Shown: piece by piece, positions 12,101-18,920 of the stretch
Numbering within the stretch: the stretch's first letter is position 1
Layout of the letters: every line of letters starts with the position of its first letter
Assembly (NCBI RefSeq): GCF_025989125.1
Contig: NZ_JAPDNR010000001.1
Span: 3,888,301-3,952,300 of the forward strand
Direction: 5' to 3'
Length of the DNA: 64,000 nucleotides
Source of the DNA: Chitinophaga nivalis
GTDB lineage: Bacteria > Bacteroidota > Bacteroidia > Chitinophagales > Chitinophagaceae
Position numbers and translations under genes: made by a program
The notes under the pieces: model-generated
Seen by the model: the letters and a program-made list of their open reading frames with translations, nothing else
Databases searched by the model: none
Told to the model about the DNA's origin: nothing

Positions 12101-12111
12101 GGCCCTCCTGA
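148..12111 (+). CDS. Giant multidomain protein with LysM-like repeats and Ig-like segments
   Basis: An uninterrupted frame of about 3987 codons. I chose ATG 148; an in-frame TTG at 121 is possible. No signal peptide or lipobox is visible at the N-terminus (MFPPFDLVNNVTTTKY), so it is cytoplasmic or leaves by a specialised route. Residues about 41-52 hold a G-x-P-G-Y-G-H-Q-A-S stretch reminiscent of the start of GT-B glycosyltransferases, but nothing else supports that. Residues about 650-1630 are a long beta-rich series of alternating hydrophobic/polar strands, most extreme at 1444-1630 (FGFGIQFGFGYDFDAG). LysM-like repeats lie in two groups, about 1971-2110 (YLIQAGDTFDSIA, AAGDNLQTIAAKFNI) and 2551-2698 (GGTTLESIAAYYGTSL). 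SbsA-type Ig-like segments lie near 2915-2991 and 3375-3461. LysM domains usually bind peptidoglycan or chitin or serve as adaptors in contractile machines. The beta repeats recall other very large bacterial proteins such as DUF6603 types (unverified). Function unknown. Confidence 0.9.
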   Translation: MFPPFDLVNNVTTTKYRDTLTNNLAAWAGIINQQATIRIVVDGTPGYGHQASSINILRRITGAPNGLYNGFGYSGAVEIWYDYDGTPELEDPLPKILSLLPELKGQLTGRLDGATVAILNFDKVKPAEQVLLAFTGGWDLVQFNLNEDYKSSLTLILQPFNYEAMDAGGTQNLMPGNNLQVSLTPDNKKVAKINLDDGDTKQLLIKDRAYFLPVKQLVQADWDYYKGPDFSDEIRRRVEAIEYFLSGPVVSKIAPTLTYGINYPKACAFAKPTHYRIFLEMAAVRTALENAALHPILPPLILNFGNYQPEENFIMHYNNISYLLKGGLTIGEQLARAMSFLPDATRLEREAWTLKKLNWENRKRSINFQDVDTQYLLADYLKSGLDVKEVITWVTGAPRRVLFLQMGFVPPLVFNYYMSKVKLPPVFEGPNTAVVAINTGNPYFNANRPGGKEILYPTGLLGGQNILAPVKKLQSIADQIESSLDTWPTIGKDAPTLIMGNSMNEMQVPGNPYLIYFGALKQFYSQPDPMAGYNLNDKFNVALGAAYQMMRGFFVGNQQTTQAAADDDPLTVLYEKLQAAAATGEVDLLDDIFPEGNIHDFYTSLLADYGGTLIITSPVVEAVQQNGITESVTLTGSTRAFGLTTTAKFLFTLSFGDILSSARFTAGLPWNLGNIPWIIFESPFLQARISEGDLPPATAIGGKIKGKDFELMMDFPIAEDRILIRGEFEQLKTIADFFSIAGGVNLLQYIPGPFQALAGLGIKYMEFAYNKAQTTIDYISFNVKTATPWNFFDVLQLEDIDVVVSVRYPASLAERETIATMGAKLRLGTGDTDPRLEVAATVPDLVLRGQLYDPTLPINKLINIFWPGLQPGWPGGKEPVVTDFSFNYAMNTGDYAVLLQLELKWPLTVAGTTIFQIESVGMTMNGTDALRTGSLNGSLLVLPDSDRIGLTLTADYLGANNGWRFMGQQTSGTVDLVKMITWYLPADWRPDPEVFSLQVDGLGITVITGSSSWEFTAKTASAWVTPLGDFTGDMKIGYNGKATTTTTTMTRVPLGTAAVPLLLDDKRVHYVTAVGMEMAVGYYGTLNARIRWNNIELTIFYNFDPTYKSYGISWGILTGKIEEKIINNKLHKIATLGFNKPTTLGSIVETMISWATGTTFGLSAPWSILNSIPLNKLQLVYDFTDNKVSFEINIGPINMGFARIEAISVSYVSGAANPEDNGVIVELKGSFFWQSNPGEPQKWNAAKPETTPAPSGQGNKYLDLRLLAMGQHVTLDCFRTADKVQDAIACMAKLPDTKDGEIPAVQLDANSSWLTGMDFGILKLEEGGDKEAQLAAAAQYFLTLQVVFNDPNLYALRIALEGTPAKIFKGLDFQIMYKKISESVGVYQAEIALPDVMRKIKMGQFNITLPVFGIAIYTNGDFQVDIGFPWKADFSRSFTFQTLIWTPIGIPIPVMGSVGLYFGKLSSATTNRVPKIDNGTFNPVLVFGFGIQFGFGYDFDAGILKAGFSLTAVAILEGILAKFNPYQPTNAIGTNNQLETSYYFWFRGTVGIIGKLYGSIDFKIIKAELNIDIRLLVQMTFAPYEYIELSITASVDVSLSVSINLGIFKIKIHLSFSARIQQGITIRGIGGTPPWHVVGKPAARISAPLLRRGQLSYERQELLAALAVFNPVWSNLQAPATPVGLTGYMGVGLTMAGDIATQLADQVACYVAMLFLESPQSATADRVSARLKAYADAGDTSFETLCKQIFRWAIASLQSGPVSGGEVDTKVVTDLQLVAFLAYLNDENLAEPIPATAISSFMTGQFSLTVQAPSADVNAVYFPVPPELTLSVPAYGTGYKGVSYTFGGYNNTASGYTKFLRTYFNDLAVQVAPKTPAAKETFALNDTAAVSVGSFIFGDYFVLICRQMLQAARDALRDYKYNLIPGQSTQGIVDQVHKITHDDTYTLAHLFTDNATAALNTNKTLQIAEATYLIQAGDTFDSIAALPLFGKGFTGSSLATANAATLNILQAGVIITYPGKDPYTTLPGQSLQQVADSIGVSVSDLIQKGNITTLADLLLPVATLEVPVFGYNTAAGDNLQTIAAKFNITLAILGTPTANGAVTDLFDSNASATIDIAMLSQMEAGELIREIQATHGLQYLAGMSSRYYMAGLRLPTEGVTPNYPGMWVTGNAGDYKLPSYAGLYALTGQQFPIPALTGKDPFNITFTNTGGPGWLQFAGTDKTTLTISIAPDSVDAKRINSVRTYATGNNLDTGLTWLGAQEVFSREAATYPFTTAIAWNSAASVPMPYGGTAPGVPALTIWPLPDTLLQLPDRATRKTDPRVQLLTGRFDEATRTMKNTPVQYYGYGSLVAFTIKRVPLVPDSPNTAYTYEVMGADGSNVAILEKMVSGIGTDNSLIHTLTLAYPVDPNGTTTNGIQTDVIDSLTIGIAQVNLSTETRPDAAAKAVVLAQEEIVLLNQPADFIRLLWQAGITRGGGYYLYYYNSESDRGLPDRIFNDRDEAVLSLVVLYTAPDTAALRNNVTAYMNTTVTGEAIDTTNTVVFTQADPYAVTIAANSSQTLAALAYDYYGNVADVAADNTTLTLRSTIVLQVKQGVYEVGPAGSTPGGNLAAIAAWFGTTDAAIKAANPQITDWQTALPLYTALYLPDIPVTVGTSKGGTTLESIAAYYGTSLTVLADSNQLVAGIFADGGNILVSGGPVTRTATVPAGVAGLEAVRPVPAPIPDDPAAADYGKLFLQHTYNLLSYQLAANAFFNSSSLGLPASPLSDAPDAGDDKIRYARELEVGDDWEYTVSVPYSRFAKQAAARLQNLPDPAESPYRGLGKLLQADFAWQDLYGNRLFTDLSNPVAGSGAPLNQPPVLTGYTDPIIGLNQWPSIATSWEVNNGNGTTPQVQLNCSFSDSYYQGLLRAKATGTTTLQAQFTTTLDPATATDVNNYQLDAQIVIKKVTLDTGNAAVTLEVDNIPQDKKITLTINGISNADKTRTYSGNAQFTYPDIPEESGSSLIQQAQQDLQVYRQLYFQLTDPNGIAYTVSTTLLQSSYTLTATQTDALVQTWLVSIYQFLADRAQGLTTVPPPAAWHLIQCPIVKTNLNTAQLFRLDLDFIITRTGGAVAGDFATTGGIRTVAAAIAPLTAGDSSDAKSLNVFAARFEAALTEKDKYVLKVATGNDRLAPAGKREVWAVRLGLDKTTALGYQINDKGNPALFAPRPISNKLESRHEVPVYAYSPETGIDFSTPSTYMDFMNIDMDQWGQQFLTSVDGVLAPEFTAAIQLVDQKKGTGYLQDILENKTALANIIQNWMIPVLAGETPDATNVQETFRQLLLVKLSNAYNTQAAVQFNATVTADKPVGIAPRLFGNFTRNFRLVNAAVQQEEYTVVYLYFTTPPDPLAASNVANYTVSGSLSILTAAVDTSNTRSVILTLDNNVTVDTTEVTVSNTLRDVSGQLLLAPYTRKVTAVPDGGNNSDTLIFTASRLALRPDASVPLPFLITAPQLVRGTDNEILPYADLDLTYAGSAIEQQISTLPNIEGYEASSWLSFVIAAADSPLAADLERFQVPMILRAFPAAPAMVKQNGEAQCPPDASRIGDMLNWGYIIQYSLPVHYPQDEVDMTIDFNVADNGNMKASEMLDAFPQLAEFITVYPDVNKVLNTQLTQITASTPANDPLLETVSIALTSFLEMVQHIVAASEGNAMAMSASLSRFSSTEALPYSFFIRESSADIQSVKALVVTIYGKPPAGVGKPEVRIAGYKAQPLSQPCGGDYCYYYEQEGTGTILKAADGQVIQDRTVVIPEMNLLARQDALTTATLKRNAELIPGKPSSEPFIYTAGPVSFANPYHPAADCPQLLNIAAINSGSSGYNITTLAAQLTNLFDALLKENSQDTISVLASCLYTYQLNDGMIPVSLPVMMQPMESIWVKDDTGTDKKLSAMIRDWADSILLWAATLQPVQEAGTLCIDLTLFSNLTAQPLPLIRLRNLVLEIQYVTDWPS

Positions 12112-12118
12112 AAAACAA

Positions 12119-12168
12119 CAGACAGGATGAAAAAAACAACCCGTTGATCCATCTTTTCATCCTGTCTG
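12119..12168 (+). terminator. Perfect 15-bp stem-loop after the giant gene
   Basis: Bases 12119-12133 (CAGACAGGATGAAAA) pair without mismatch with 12154-12168, leaving a 20-base loop. It begins 8 bases after the giant gene's stop. The T-tract after it is short and interrupted (ATTTCTTTA), so it may act as a terminator or as a transcript-end stabiliser separating the giant gene from the sigma factor downstream. Confidence 0.65.
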
Positions 12169-12212
12169 ATTTCTTTATCAGTATTGATTTTTAACTTATC
12201 TTGGTAAGCGTT

Positions 12213-12782
12213 ATGTTCCACGCCGATCAGATAAGAGAATGGCAGCGCCGCATTGCTTTAGAGGACGATGAGATCGCCTACAGGGAGTTGTTTGTGGTGT
12301 TTTACAAACCCTTGTTACAATTCGCTTTTTCCTTTGTACGTTCCCACGAAACAGCAGAAGAGATTGTCTCAGATGTATTTATCAATATCTGGGAAAAACG
12401 CCGGCAACTGGAAGCAATTCAGCGGCTGAAAGTTTACTTGTATGTAGCTACCAAAAACAGGTCGCTGAAATACCTGTTGAAGCAACAAAAACAAGCCGCT
12501 GTTACCATCGACGATTTACTGGTGGAGCCGGAAAGTCAGTACCACAATCCGGAGCAGCTGATGGTAACGGCTGAAATGCTGCAACGTATTGAAGCGGCTA
12601 TCAACGGACTGCCGCCGCGTTGTAAAGCTATTTTTAAACTGGTCCGGGAAGATGGATTGAAGTATAAGGAAATTGCCGAGATACTGAATGTATCGGTTAA
12701 AACCATTGATAATCAGTTAGCCATTGCGCTCACTAAAATAGCCAATACCATAAAAGTGACGTTCCGGAAAACACCCCGCTGA
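12213..12782 (+). CDS. ECF RNA polymerase sigma-70 factor (Bacteroidota expansion type)
   Basis: A 189-residue extracytoplasmic-function sigma factor that directs RNA polymerase to the promoters of its linked SusC/SusD locus once freed from the anti-sigma factor. Region 2 lies at about residues 22-90 (SHETAEEIVSDVFINIWEKR, the core-binding and -10 segment). Region 4 lies at about 128-182 with a helix-turn-helix (KYKEIAEILNVSVKTIDNQL). I chose ATG 12213; the frame also allows TTG 12201. It precedes a FecR gene by 87 bases and an STN-containing SusC, the standard order sigma, FecR, SusC, SusD, so it should act in surface signalling for the polysaccharide locus. Family assignment is firm; the target promoters are inferred. 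Confidence 0.93.
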   Translation: MFHADQIREWQRRIALEDDEIAYRELFVVFYKPLLQFAFSFVRSHETAEEIVSDVFINIWEKRRQLEAIQRLKVYLYVATKNRSLKYLLKQQKQAAVTIDDLLVEPESQYHNPEQLMVTAEMLQRIEAAINGLPPRCKAIFKLVREDGLKYKEIAEILNVSVKTIDNQLAIALTKIANTIKVTFRKTPR

Positions 12783-12869
12783 AGACCCACCAGCATTTTT
12801 TTTATTTTCTTTTAGTAGATAGCCGGGAAAATCGGGTCTTAGTGATAGAGGACCCTCCATATTCACGTT

Positions 12870-13946
12870 ATGAACGAGCACCGTATTTGGGAACTAATGG
12901 CAAAAAAGCTGGCTGGCGAGGCTGCTGTAGCGGAACTACAGGAGCTGGAGCAATTGCTGCGTGCCAATCCCGACCTGCATTTCCCGGCAACCGTGCTTGC
13001 AGCATACTGGAAAAAATCAGTAGACCCGGCAGCAAAATCCATAGCGGAGACAGCACATGAAAAGCATATTCTGCGGATGCAGCAACAAGGTATTCCTATT
13101 GGGCTACCGGCAGCAGAGGTCGCGGAAGCTACGCCTGCTGTGAGGATACCCACCTATCGCCGGTATATGATCGCGGCTACCATAGCAGGTATGGTCATGG
13201 CTGCCTGCTGGTGGATGATTGCCGGAAGAGGCCCCGCGGAGCGTAGCGATACGTACGAAGTGGCTACCCGCAATGGTACCAGAACCCAGCTGCAACTGCC
13301 GGATGGTACACGCGTATGGCTGAATGCGGGCAGTAAGCTCACCTATGGCCACGCCTTTGGCCAGGTAAACCGGGAAGTAACGCTGATAGGAGAAGCCTTT
13401 TTTGACGTGACAAAAAATGCGGAGCAGCCGTTTATCATTCATACCGCTAAAATGGATGTAAAGGTATTAGGGACGCAGTTCAATGTAAAAGCCTATCCCA
13501 ATGAGCCAACAACAGAAGCTACCCTGATACAGGGAAGTATTGAAGCCTCCCTGAAAGACCGGCCCCGGGAAGCTATCCGGCTGAAACCCCATGAGAAAGT
13601 CCTGATCCGTAATAACCCGGAGGCCTCGCTGCCGGCTGAAGATACCAGCACACCGGCCCTGTTCATACAAACCCTGTCACATTATAATAACAACGCTGAT
13701 GCAATTGTGGAAACTTCCTGGATGGAAAATAAACTTGTTTTCCGGGAAGAATCCTTTGCTGCGCTGGCCAAACGGATGGAGCGCCGGTATGGCGTGACCA
13801 TACGTTTCGAAGACCCTGCCACAGCGGCGTTGCAGTTCACCGGCATCTTTGAAAAAGAAACGGTACAACAGGCCCTGAATGCGCTGCAGCTGATTGCTGC
13901 TTTTGACTATACAATAGAGGGGACACAAATTATTATCAACCAATAA
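12870..13946 (+). CDS. FecR-family anti-sigma factor
   Basis: A 358-residue inner-membrane anti-sigma factor that holds the upstream sigma factor in the cytoplasm and senses the STN domain of the cognate SusC in the periplasm. An N-terminal cytoplasmic part (1-98) is followed by one membrane helix at about 99-118 (IAATIAGMVMAACWWMIAG). The periplasmic FecR domain lies at about 128-230 (LPDGTRVWLNAGSKL, GEAFFDV, VLGTQFNVKAY). A C-terminal DUF4974 domain lies at about 288-357. The start is the ATG at 12870. It sits between the sigma gene and the STN-SusC gene, as expected for a three-part switch. The assignment is firm from the conserved FecR motifs. Confidence 0.93.
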   Translation: MNEHRIWELMAKKLAGEAAVAELQELEQLLRANPDLHFPATVLAAYWKKSVDPAAKSIAETAHEKHILRMQQQGIPIGLPAAEVAEATPAVRIPTYRRYMIAATIAGMVMAACWWMIAGRGPAERSDTYEVATRNGTRTQLQLPDGTRVWLNAGSKLTYGHAFGQVNREVTLIGEAFFDVTKNAEQPFIIHTAKMDVKVLGTQFNVKAYPNEPTTEATLIQGSIEASLKDRPREAIRLKPHEKVLIRNNPEASLPAEDTSTPALFIQTLSHYNNNADAIVETSWMENKLVFREESFAALAKRMERRYGVTIRFEDPATAALQFTGIFEKETVQQALNALQLIAAFDYTIEGTQIIINQ

Positions 13947-14111
13947 TTCCGCCGTTATGAAACGTCATCAGTATAATAGTTCCTGATAACAGAGAAGACA
14001 TAAAAAACGGGAAATGCGCTAACATCTCCCGCAGAAGCTTAACAGGAATACCGGACGTGTCGTGAGAAAATACACCGGGCTTCCATTCTATAACCTTCCA
14101 GATTTAAAATT

Positions 14112-17100
14112 ATGCAAAAATCGCTAACTATTAGGGAGCGAATACCCCATGCCATCAAAAAAGCCCTATTGATGATGAAGTTCACTATGTTATTCCTACT
14201 GGTAGGTGCTATGCACGTATCTGCCAGGGTACACGGGCAAAGTGCCATTACCCTTCGCTTTAAGGAAACTGAAATCACACATGTACTGAGTAGTCTTGAA
14301 AGACAAGGCCACTACCGGTTTCTGTATAATAATGCTTTAAAAGATATCCGGAAGAAGGTAAACGTAGCGGTGACCGATGCGGATATCGATGCATTTATGC
14401 GTAACCTGCTCTCCGGAACGGAGCTGACTTACAAAGTCATTGAAAATAACCTGGTCGTTATCCTGTTGCGTACAGCTGCTTTGCAGGATATAAAAATTAC
14501 GGGAAAGGTAACCAGTAAAAGAGGAGAACCCCTGCCCGGTGTAACCATTACCATTAAAGGTACTGCCCATGGTACTGTTACCAATACAGATGGTTCCTAT
14601 ACGATAACGGTGCCTGAAAACGCAATGCTGGTGGTCTCTTTCATCGGATACACCCGGCAGGAGGTGGCGGTTGGCAGTCGCGCTGTGGTAAACATCAGCC
14701 TGGAAGAAGCAGTGAGCCAGATGGAACAGGTAGTGGTAGTAGGTTACGGCGTACAACGTAAACTGGATGTCACCGGTGTGATTGCCCAGGTGAAAGGAGA
14801 AGAAATTGCGAAACAGGCGGCCGTTAACCCGGTCAGCGCCCTGCAGGGAAAGGTAGCAGGTGTACAGATCATCAATAACGGCAAGCCCGGTACGGCGCCT
14901 GAAATCAAGATCCGCGGCCTGGGTACCGTCTATGGCAGCGCTACGCCGTTGTATGTGGTAGATGGAGTTTGGTTTGAAGATATCAGTTTCCTGAATCCGG
15001 CAGATATCGACAACATGAGTATCCTGAAAGATGCTTCCAGTGAAGCCATCTATGGTATTCGTGCAGCCAATGGCGTAGTATTGATTACGACCAAAAAAGG
15101 GCGGCCAGGTAAAGCCGTTGTCAGCTACAATGGATTTGTAGGCTATCAGAAAGTGACCAACGAAGTGAAGATGGCGAATGCCAATGAGTACGCTACGCTG
15201 GTGAATGAACTGAGTGCGCAGAATGGTAAACCGGCTTTGCTGAATCCTGCTGCCTATGGCAAAGGAACAGACTGGCATCACCAGATCCTGCGGAATGCCC
15301 TGATCACCAACCACCAGCTATCTGTGAGCGGCGGATCAGAAAAGACAACCTATAATTTTTCACTGGGTTATCTGAAACAGGATGGGATTGTACAAACCAA
15401 TGCCTATAGCAGGTATACGGCGCGGCTGCAAAACGACTTCCAGGTATTTGAACCGTTGAAGATAGGTTATACCATTACGGCGGCGGCCAGTACGTCTCAT
15501 GATATACCGGATTATATCCATCACCAGCTGTTTGCCGCGGCGCCTGTTGTTCCGGTATATTATGCAGATGGTACCTATGGTGATCCGAACGATTATAACC
15601 TGGGAGATGGCGCTAGTTTTAATCCGCAGGCCACGTTGGATTTCTATGATCAGCAAATGCGGAAATACCTGGTAACAGGCAGCATATATGCAGACCTGCG
15701 CATCGCGAAACACTTTGTTTTTCATACCAGCGCCGGCGGACAATTCAGCCGCGATGAAATGAAATCGTATATACCGGTATATGCTGCCACACTCAAGCAA
15801 CGCAATACCACCAGCCTGCTGACATTGGAAAATTCAGATAACCGGAACTGGATCGTAGAGAATACCCTGACCTATGATAACAAATTCGGAGACCACAGCA
15901 TCAAAGCCCTGATCGGACAAGGCGCGCAGCGGTATAAATTTTATAAACTCACCGGCTCCGCTTCCAATGTACCCAACAGCAGCGACGGCGATAAATACCT
16001 GGTATTGGGTAATCTCGACGGTCGCCTGGTAAAGGATGAAGGAGATCTGTCTACCGTATCTTCCTACTTTGGCCGTATCAATTACGCTTATAAAAACAAA
16101 TACCTGCTTACAGCGTCGCTACGTGCAGACGGTTCTTCCAAATATTATGACGAAAACCGCTGGGGATACTTCCCTTCAATAGGTGTGGGCTGGGTGATCA
16201 GTGAAGAAGCTTTCATGCAAGGACAGCACGTTTTCGATAACCTGAAATTGCGCGGCAGCTGGGGTAAAATAGGGAATGCCTCCATCAAGTCCGGCGTATC
16301 GGTGTTAAAGGTGGCCCAGGACCCTTATCTGACGGCTATTTTCGGCGGTGGTATCTATACCGGCGCCAGCATCAATACGGTAGTGCCGCCCACTACCTAC
16401 TGGGAAAGAGGTGTGGGTACAGACATCGGACTGGAAGCTACCTTGCTGAAAAACCGGTTGATGGTAGAAGCGGGCTTCTACAGCAAAACAACAGACCGGG
16501 CTGTGTTTGATGTACCTATTCCGGCATCAGTGGGTACCAACAGTGGCCTGCTCATTGCCAACCAGGCCAATATCCGGAACCAGGGTGTGGAATTAGCTGT
16601 AACGTGGAAAGAAACGCGGAAGGACTTTACCTATTCCATCAGTGGTAATATAGGCATCAACGATAACAAAGTGTTGTCTGTTATCTCCGGTAACAATCCG
16701 ATCTATGCCGGCGGCGATGCCGCTACCGGCGGTGCGCTGGCTACCCGCACCATCGTCGGGCAACCTATTGGTCAGTTCTTCGGCTATATTGTAGATGGCA
16801 TCTTCCAGACAAATGCAGAAGCGGCGGCTTCTGCGCAGCCCAATGCCAAAGCGGGCGATTTCAAATACCGCGACGTAAAAGCAGATGGCCGGATTGACGG
16901 CAACGACCGGGTACCGATGGGCAATCCCAATCCTAAATACAATTACGGCATCAATACCTTCTTTGCCTATAAACAGTTTGACCTGACCCTCGATTTTCAA
17001 GGTGTAGCCGGTATTGATATCTACAATGCCAACCCGGTGATCCGGTATGGAAATGAAAATTTCACCAAAGCATTTTATGATAACCGCTGGCATGGGGAAG

Positions 17101-17414
17101 GTACTTCCAATACGTATCCTTCTGCCAACCTGGGCGGCCGCGACAACTACCTGCCCAATTCCTTTTTCGTGGAAAGCGGCAGTTATTTCAGGATCAGAAA
17201 TATGCAGTTAGGTTACAACCTGCCGGCTGCTGTTACCAGCCGGTGGCGCATGAAAAACCTGCGGGTATACGTCAATGCACAGAATGCCTTTAATTTCTTC
17301 CGGTATCGCGGATTTTCTCCGGAAGTAGGCGGAAAGCCTACCAATGCGGGCATCGACAATAATTTCTATCCGCTGTATGCTACTTACAATTTTGGCGTGA
17401 ATGTAACCTTCTGA
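14112..17414 (+). CDS. SusC-type TonB-dependent receptor with STN signalling domain
   Basis: A 1100-residue outer-membrane transporter that imports glycan fragments using TonB energy and signals to FecR. A long basic leader precedes the signal-peptide core at about 22-40. The STN domain lies at about 47-113 (ETEITHVLSSLERQGHYRF). A carboxypeptidase-D-like domain follows at about 124-200 (GEPLPGVTITIKG, DGSYTI). The plug spans about 205-320 (ALQGKVAGVQI, IRGLGT, PLYVVDGVW), then a 22-strand barrel ending in the aromatic NFGVNVTF. It is 165 bases downstream of FecR and 14 bases upstream of the partner SusD. The STN domain couples it to the sigma/FecR pair at 12213-13946. The substrate is judged from neighbouring enzymes, probably a beta-1,2-linked glucan. 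Confidence 0.93.
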   Translation: MQKSLTIRERIPHAIKKALLMMKFTMLFLLVGAMHVSARVHGQSAITLRFKETEITHVLSSLERQGHYRFLYNNALKDIRKKVNVAVTDADIDAFMRNLLSGTELTYKVIENNLVVILLRTAALQDIKITGKVTSKRGEPLPGVTITIKGTAHGTVTNTDGSYTITVPENAMLVVSFIGYTRQEVAVGSRAVVNISLEEAVSQMEQVVVVGYGVQRKLDVTGVIAQVKGEEIAKQAAVNPVSALQGKVAGVQIINNGKPGTAPEIKIRGLGTVYGSATPLYVVDGVWFEDISFLNPADIDNMSILKDASSEAIYGIRAANGVVLITTKKGRPGKAVVSYNGFVGYQKVTNEVKMANANEYATLVNELSAQNGKPALLNPAAYGKGTDWHHQILRNALITNHQLSVSGGSEKTTYNFSLGYLKQDGIVQTNAYSRYTARLQNDFQVFEPLKIGYTITAAASTSHDIPDYIHHQLFAAAPVVPVYYADGTYGDPNDYNLGDGASFNPQATLDFYDQQMRKYLVTGSIYADLRIAKHFVFHTSAGGQFSRDEMKSYIPVYAATLKQRNTTSLLTLENSDNRNWIVENTLTYDNKFGDHSIKALIGQGAQRYKFYKLTGSASNVPNSSDGDKYLVLGNLDGRLVKDEGDLSTVSSYFGRINYAYKNKYLLTASLRADGSSKYYDENRWGYFPSIGVGWVISEEAFMQGQHVFDNLKLRGSWGKIGNASIKSGVSVLKVAQDPYLTAIFGGGIYTGASINTVVPPTTYWERGVGTDIGLEATLLKNRLMVEAGFYSKTTDRAVFDVPIPASVGTNSGLLIANQANIRNQGVELAVTWKETRKDFTYSISGNIGINDNKVLSVISGNNPIYAGGDAATGGALATRTIVGQPIGQFFGYIVDGIFQTNAEAAASAQPNAKAGDFKYRDVKADGRIDGNDRVPMGNPNPKYNYGINTFFAYKQFDLTLDFQGVAGIDIYNANPVIRYGNENFTKAFYDNRWHGEGTSNTYPSANLGGRDNYLPNSFFVESGSYFRIRNMQLGYNLPAAVTSRWRMKNLRVYVNAQNAFNFFRYRGFSPEVGGKPTNAGIDNNFYPLYATYNFGVNVTF

Positions 17415-17428
17415 TTAAACACTCATTT

Positions 17429-18910
17429 ATGAAACAAGCTACTTCCTATATACAAAAAGCAGTGAGATGGGGATTACCTGCTGCTTTCCTCCTGATGTCC
17501 GGTTGCGGTAAAAGCTTCCTGGATACGCCTCCCCAGGGTAAACAACCCGGTGAAGAATTCTGGAAAAATGCCGGCGATGCTGCCAAAGCGGTGAACGCCA
17601 TGTATGCCAATCTGCACGAATGGCGGCAGGTGGGTTTTGCGGCGGTAGCCGTAGAAAGCCTGGGATCTGACGATACCGAAAAAGGGAGTAGTCCGGGTGA
17701 TGCGAGCTACCTCACCAAATTCGACGACTTCACGGTAGGTGCTACCGACGGGCAGGTGATGGACTTCTGGAAAGGGCAGTACCAGCAGATCAATTTCTGT
17801 AACCAGGTATTGGATAATGTGCCGCAGATCAGTATGGATGAAAACCTGAAAAACCGTTACCTGGCAGAGGCTAAGTTTATCCGGGCCTATGCCTATTTCC
17901 GGCTGGTACGCGCCTATGGCGATGTGCCGTTACGCCTGCGTGTGCCGAAAGATGCCAGCGAATACAACCTGCCGCGTACAGATAAAGCGGAGGTATGGGC
18001 AGCCATAGAGAAGGACCTGACGGAAGCTGCAGCGGTATTGCCACCAGCCTATGGCCCCGCAGATCTGGGCCGGGCTACGAAAGGAGCGGCGTTGTCGCTG
18101 CATGCGAAGGTAGCCATGTACCAGAAAAAGTGGGCTAACGTATTGGGCTATACGAATGAAGTCACTACGCTGGGTTATTCCCTGTTTCCCAACTATGAGC
18201 AACTGTTTCGCATCCGTAATGAAAATGCGCCGGAATCTGTTTTTGAAATTCAATGTCAGTTTATACCGGGTAATAAAGATGCTTCCAATTCGCAATACTC
18301 TCAGATACAGGGCGTGCGGGCCTCTGTAGGTGGCGGATGGGGTTTTAATGTGCCTACGGAGCAGCTGGTGAAGGCCTATGAACCCAATGATCCGCGCCGC
18401 GATGCCACCATTATTTTCCGGGGAGAAACTACACCGGATGGCGATATCATTCCGCCGCTCGGCGATAATCCGATGTATAACCAGAAATCCTATGTACCCT
18501 TCCGGCTGTATGTAACCGGCTATAATGAAGGGGCCGACCAGAATGTACGCGTGATCCGTTATGCGGAAGTGTTGCTGATGCAGGCGGAAGCAGCCAACGA
18601 ACTGGGAAATGCCACGCTGGCGCTGAAATCGCTGAATGCGGTGCGGGCACGGGCGCGCGGCGGTAATCCGGCTATTCTGCCGGATGTAACCACCACGGAT
18701 CAGGCACAGCTGCGCCTGGCTATCTGGCAGGAGCGCCGGGTGGAACTGGCCATGGAGTCTGACCGCTATTTTGATGTGATCCGCCAGGGCCGCGCAGCGA
18801 CACTGTTTGGGCCTAGCGGCTTTGTCGCCGGCAAAAATGAACTGTGGCCGGTGCCGCAGAATGAAATCGACATCAGCGCCGGTACACTTACCCAAAACAA
18901 AGGTTACTAA
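17429..18910 (+). CDS. SusD/RagB-family surface glycan-binding lipoprotein
   Basis: A 493-residue outer-membrane lipoprotein that caps the SusC barrel and captures oligosaccharides. Its lipobox is LLMSG|C with the acylated cysteine at 26, followed by the family-typical KSFLDTPPQGKQ. The tetratricopeptide-like SusD scaffold is visible (AEAKFIRAYAYFRLVRAYGDVPL), as is the C-terminal RagB part with IWQERRVELAMESDRYFDVIRQG and the closing ELWPVPQNEI. It starts 14 bases after the SusC stop, so the two form the standard transporter pair. It is followed at once by a LamG lipoprotein, which may be a second surface glycan-binding protein of the same complex. Confidence 0.93.
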   Translation: MKQATSYIQKAVRWGLPAAFLLMSGCGKSFLDTPPQGKQPGEEFWKNAGDAAKAVNAMYANLHEWRQVGFAAVAVESLGSDDTEKGSSPGDASYLTKFDDFTVGATDGQVMDFWKGQYQQINFCNQVLDNVPQISMDENLKNRYLAEAKFIRAYAYFRLVRAYGDVPLRLRVPKDASEYNLPRTDKAEVWAAIEKDLTEAAAVLPPAYGPADLGRATKGAALSLHAKVAMYQKKWANVLGYTNEVTTLGYSLFPNYEQLFRIRNENAPESVFEIQCQFIPGNKDASNSQYSQIQGVRASVGGGWGFNVPTEQLVKAYEPNDPRRDATIIFRGETTPDGDIIPPLGDNPMYNQKSYVPFRLYVTGYNEGADQNVRVIRYAEVLLMQAEAANELGNATLALKSLNAVRARARGGNPAILPDVTTTDQAQLRLAIWQERRVELAMESDRYFDVIRQGRAATLFGPSGFVAGKNELWPVPQNEIDISAGTLTQNKGY

Positions 18911-18920
18911 TTCAAAAAAC

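Noticed and set aside
12782..12840. AAGACCC ... GGGTCTT inverted repeat between sigma and FecR genes
   Set aside because: Seven bases with a 44-base interval is expected by chance at this scale and no T-tract follows.
14337..15314. 325-codon reverse open frame across the SusC gene
   Set aside because: Fully antisense to conserved STN, carboxypeptidase-D and plug domains; its translation shows no recognisable fold. Similar long antisense frames at 17930-18928, 28329-29180 and 30688-31692 were dropped for the same reason.
18807..18920. Longer N-terminus for the LamG lipoprotein
   Set aside because: It would overlap the SusD gene and bury the lipobox; ATG 18921 right after the SusD stop gives a normal lipoprotein signal.
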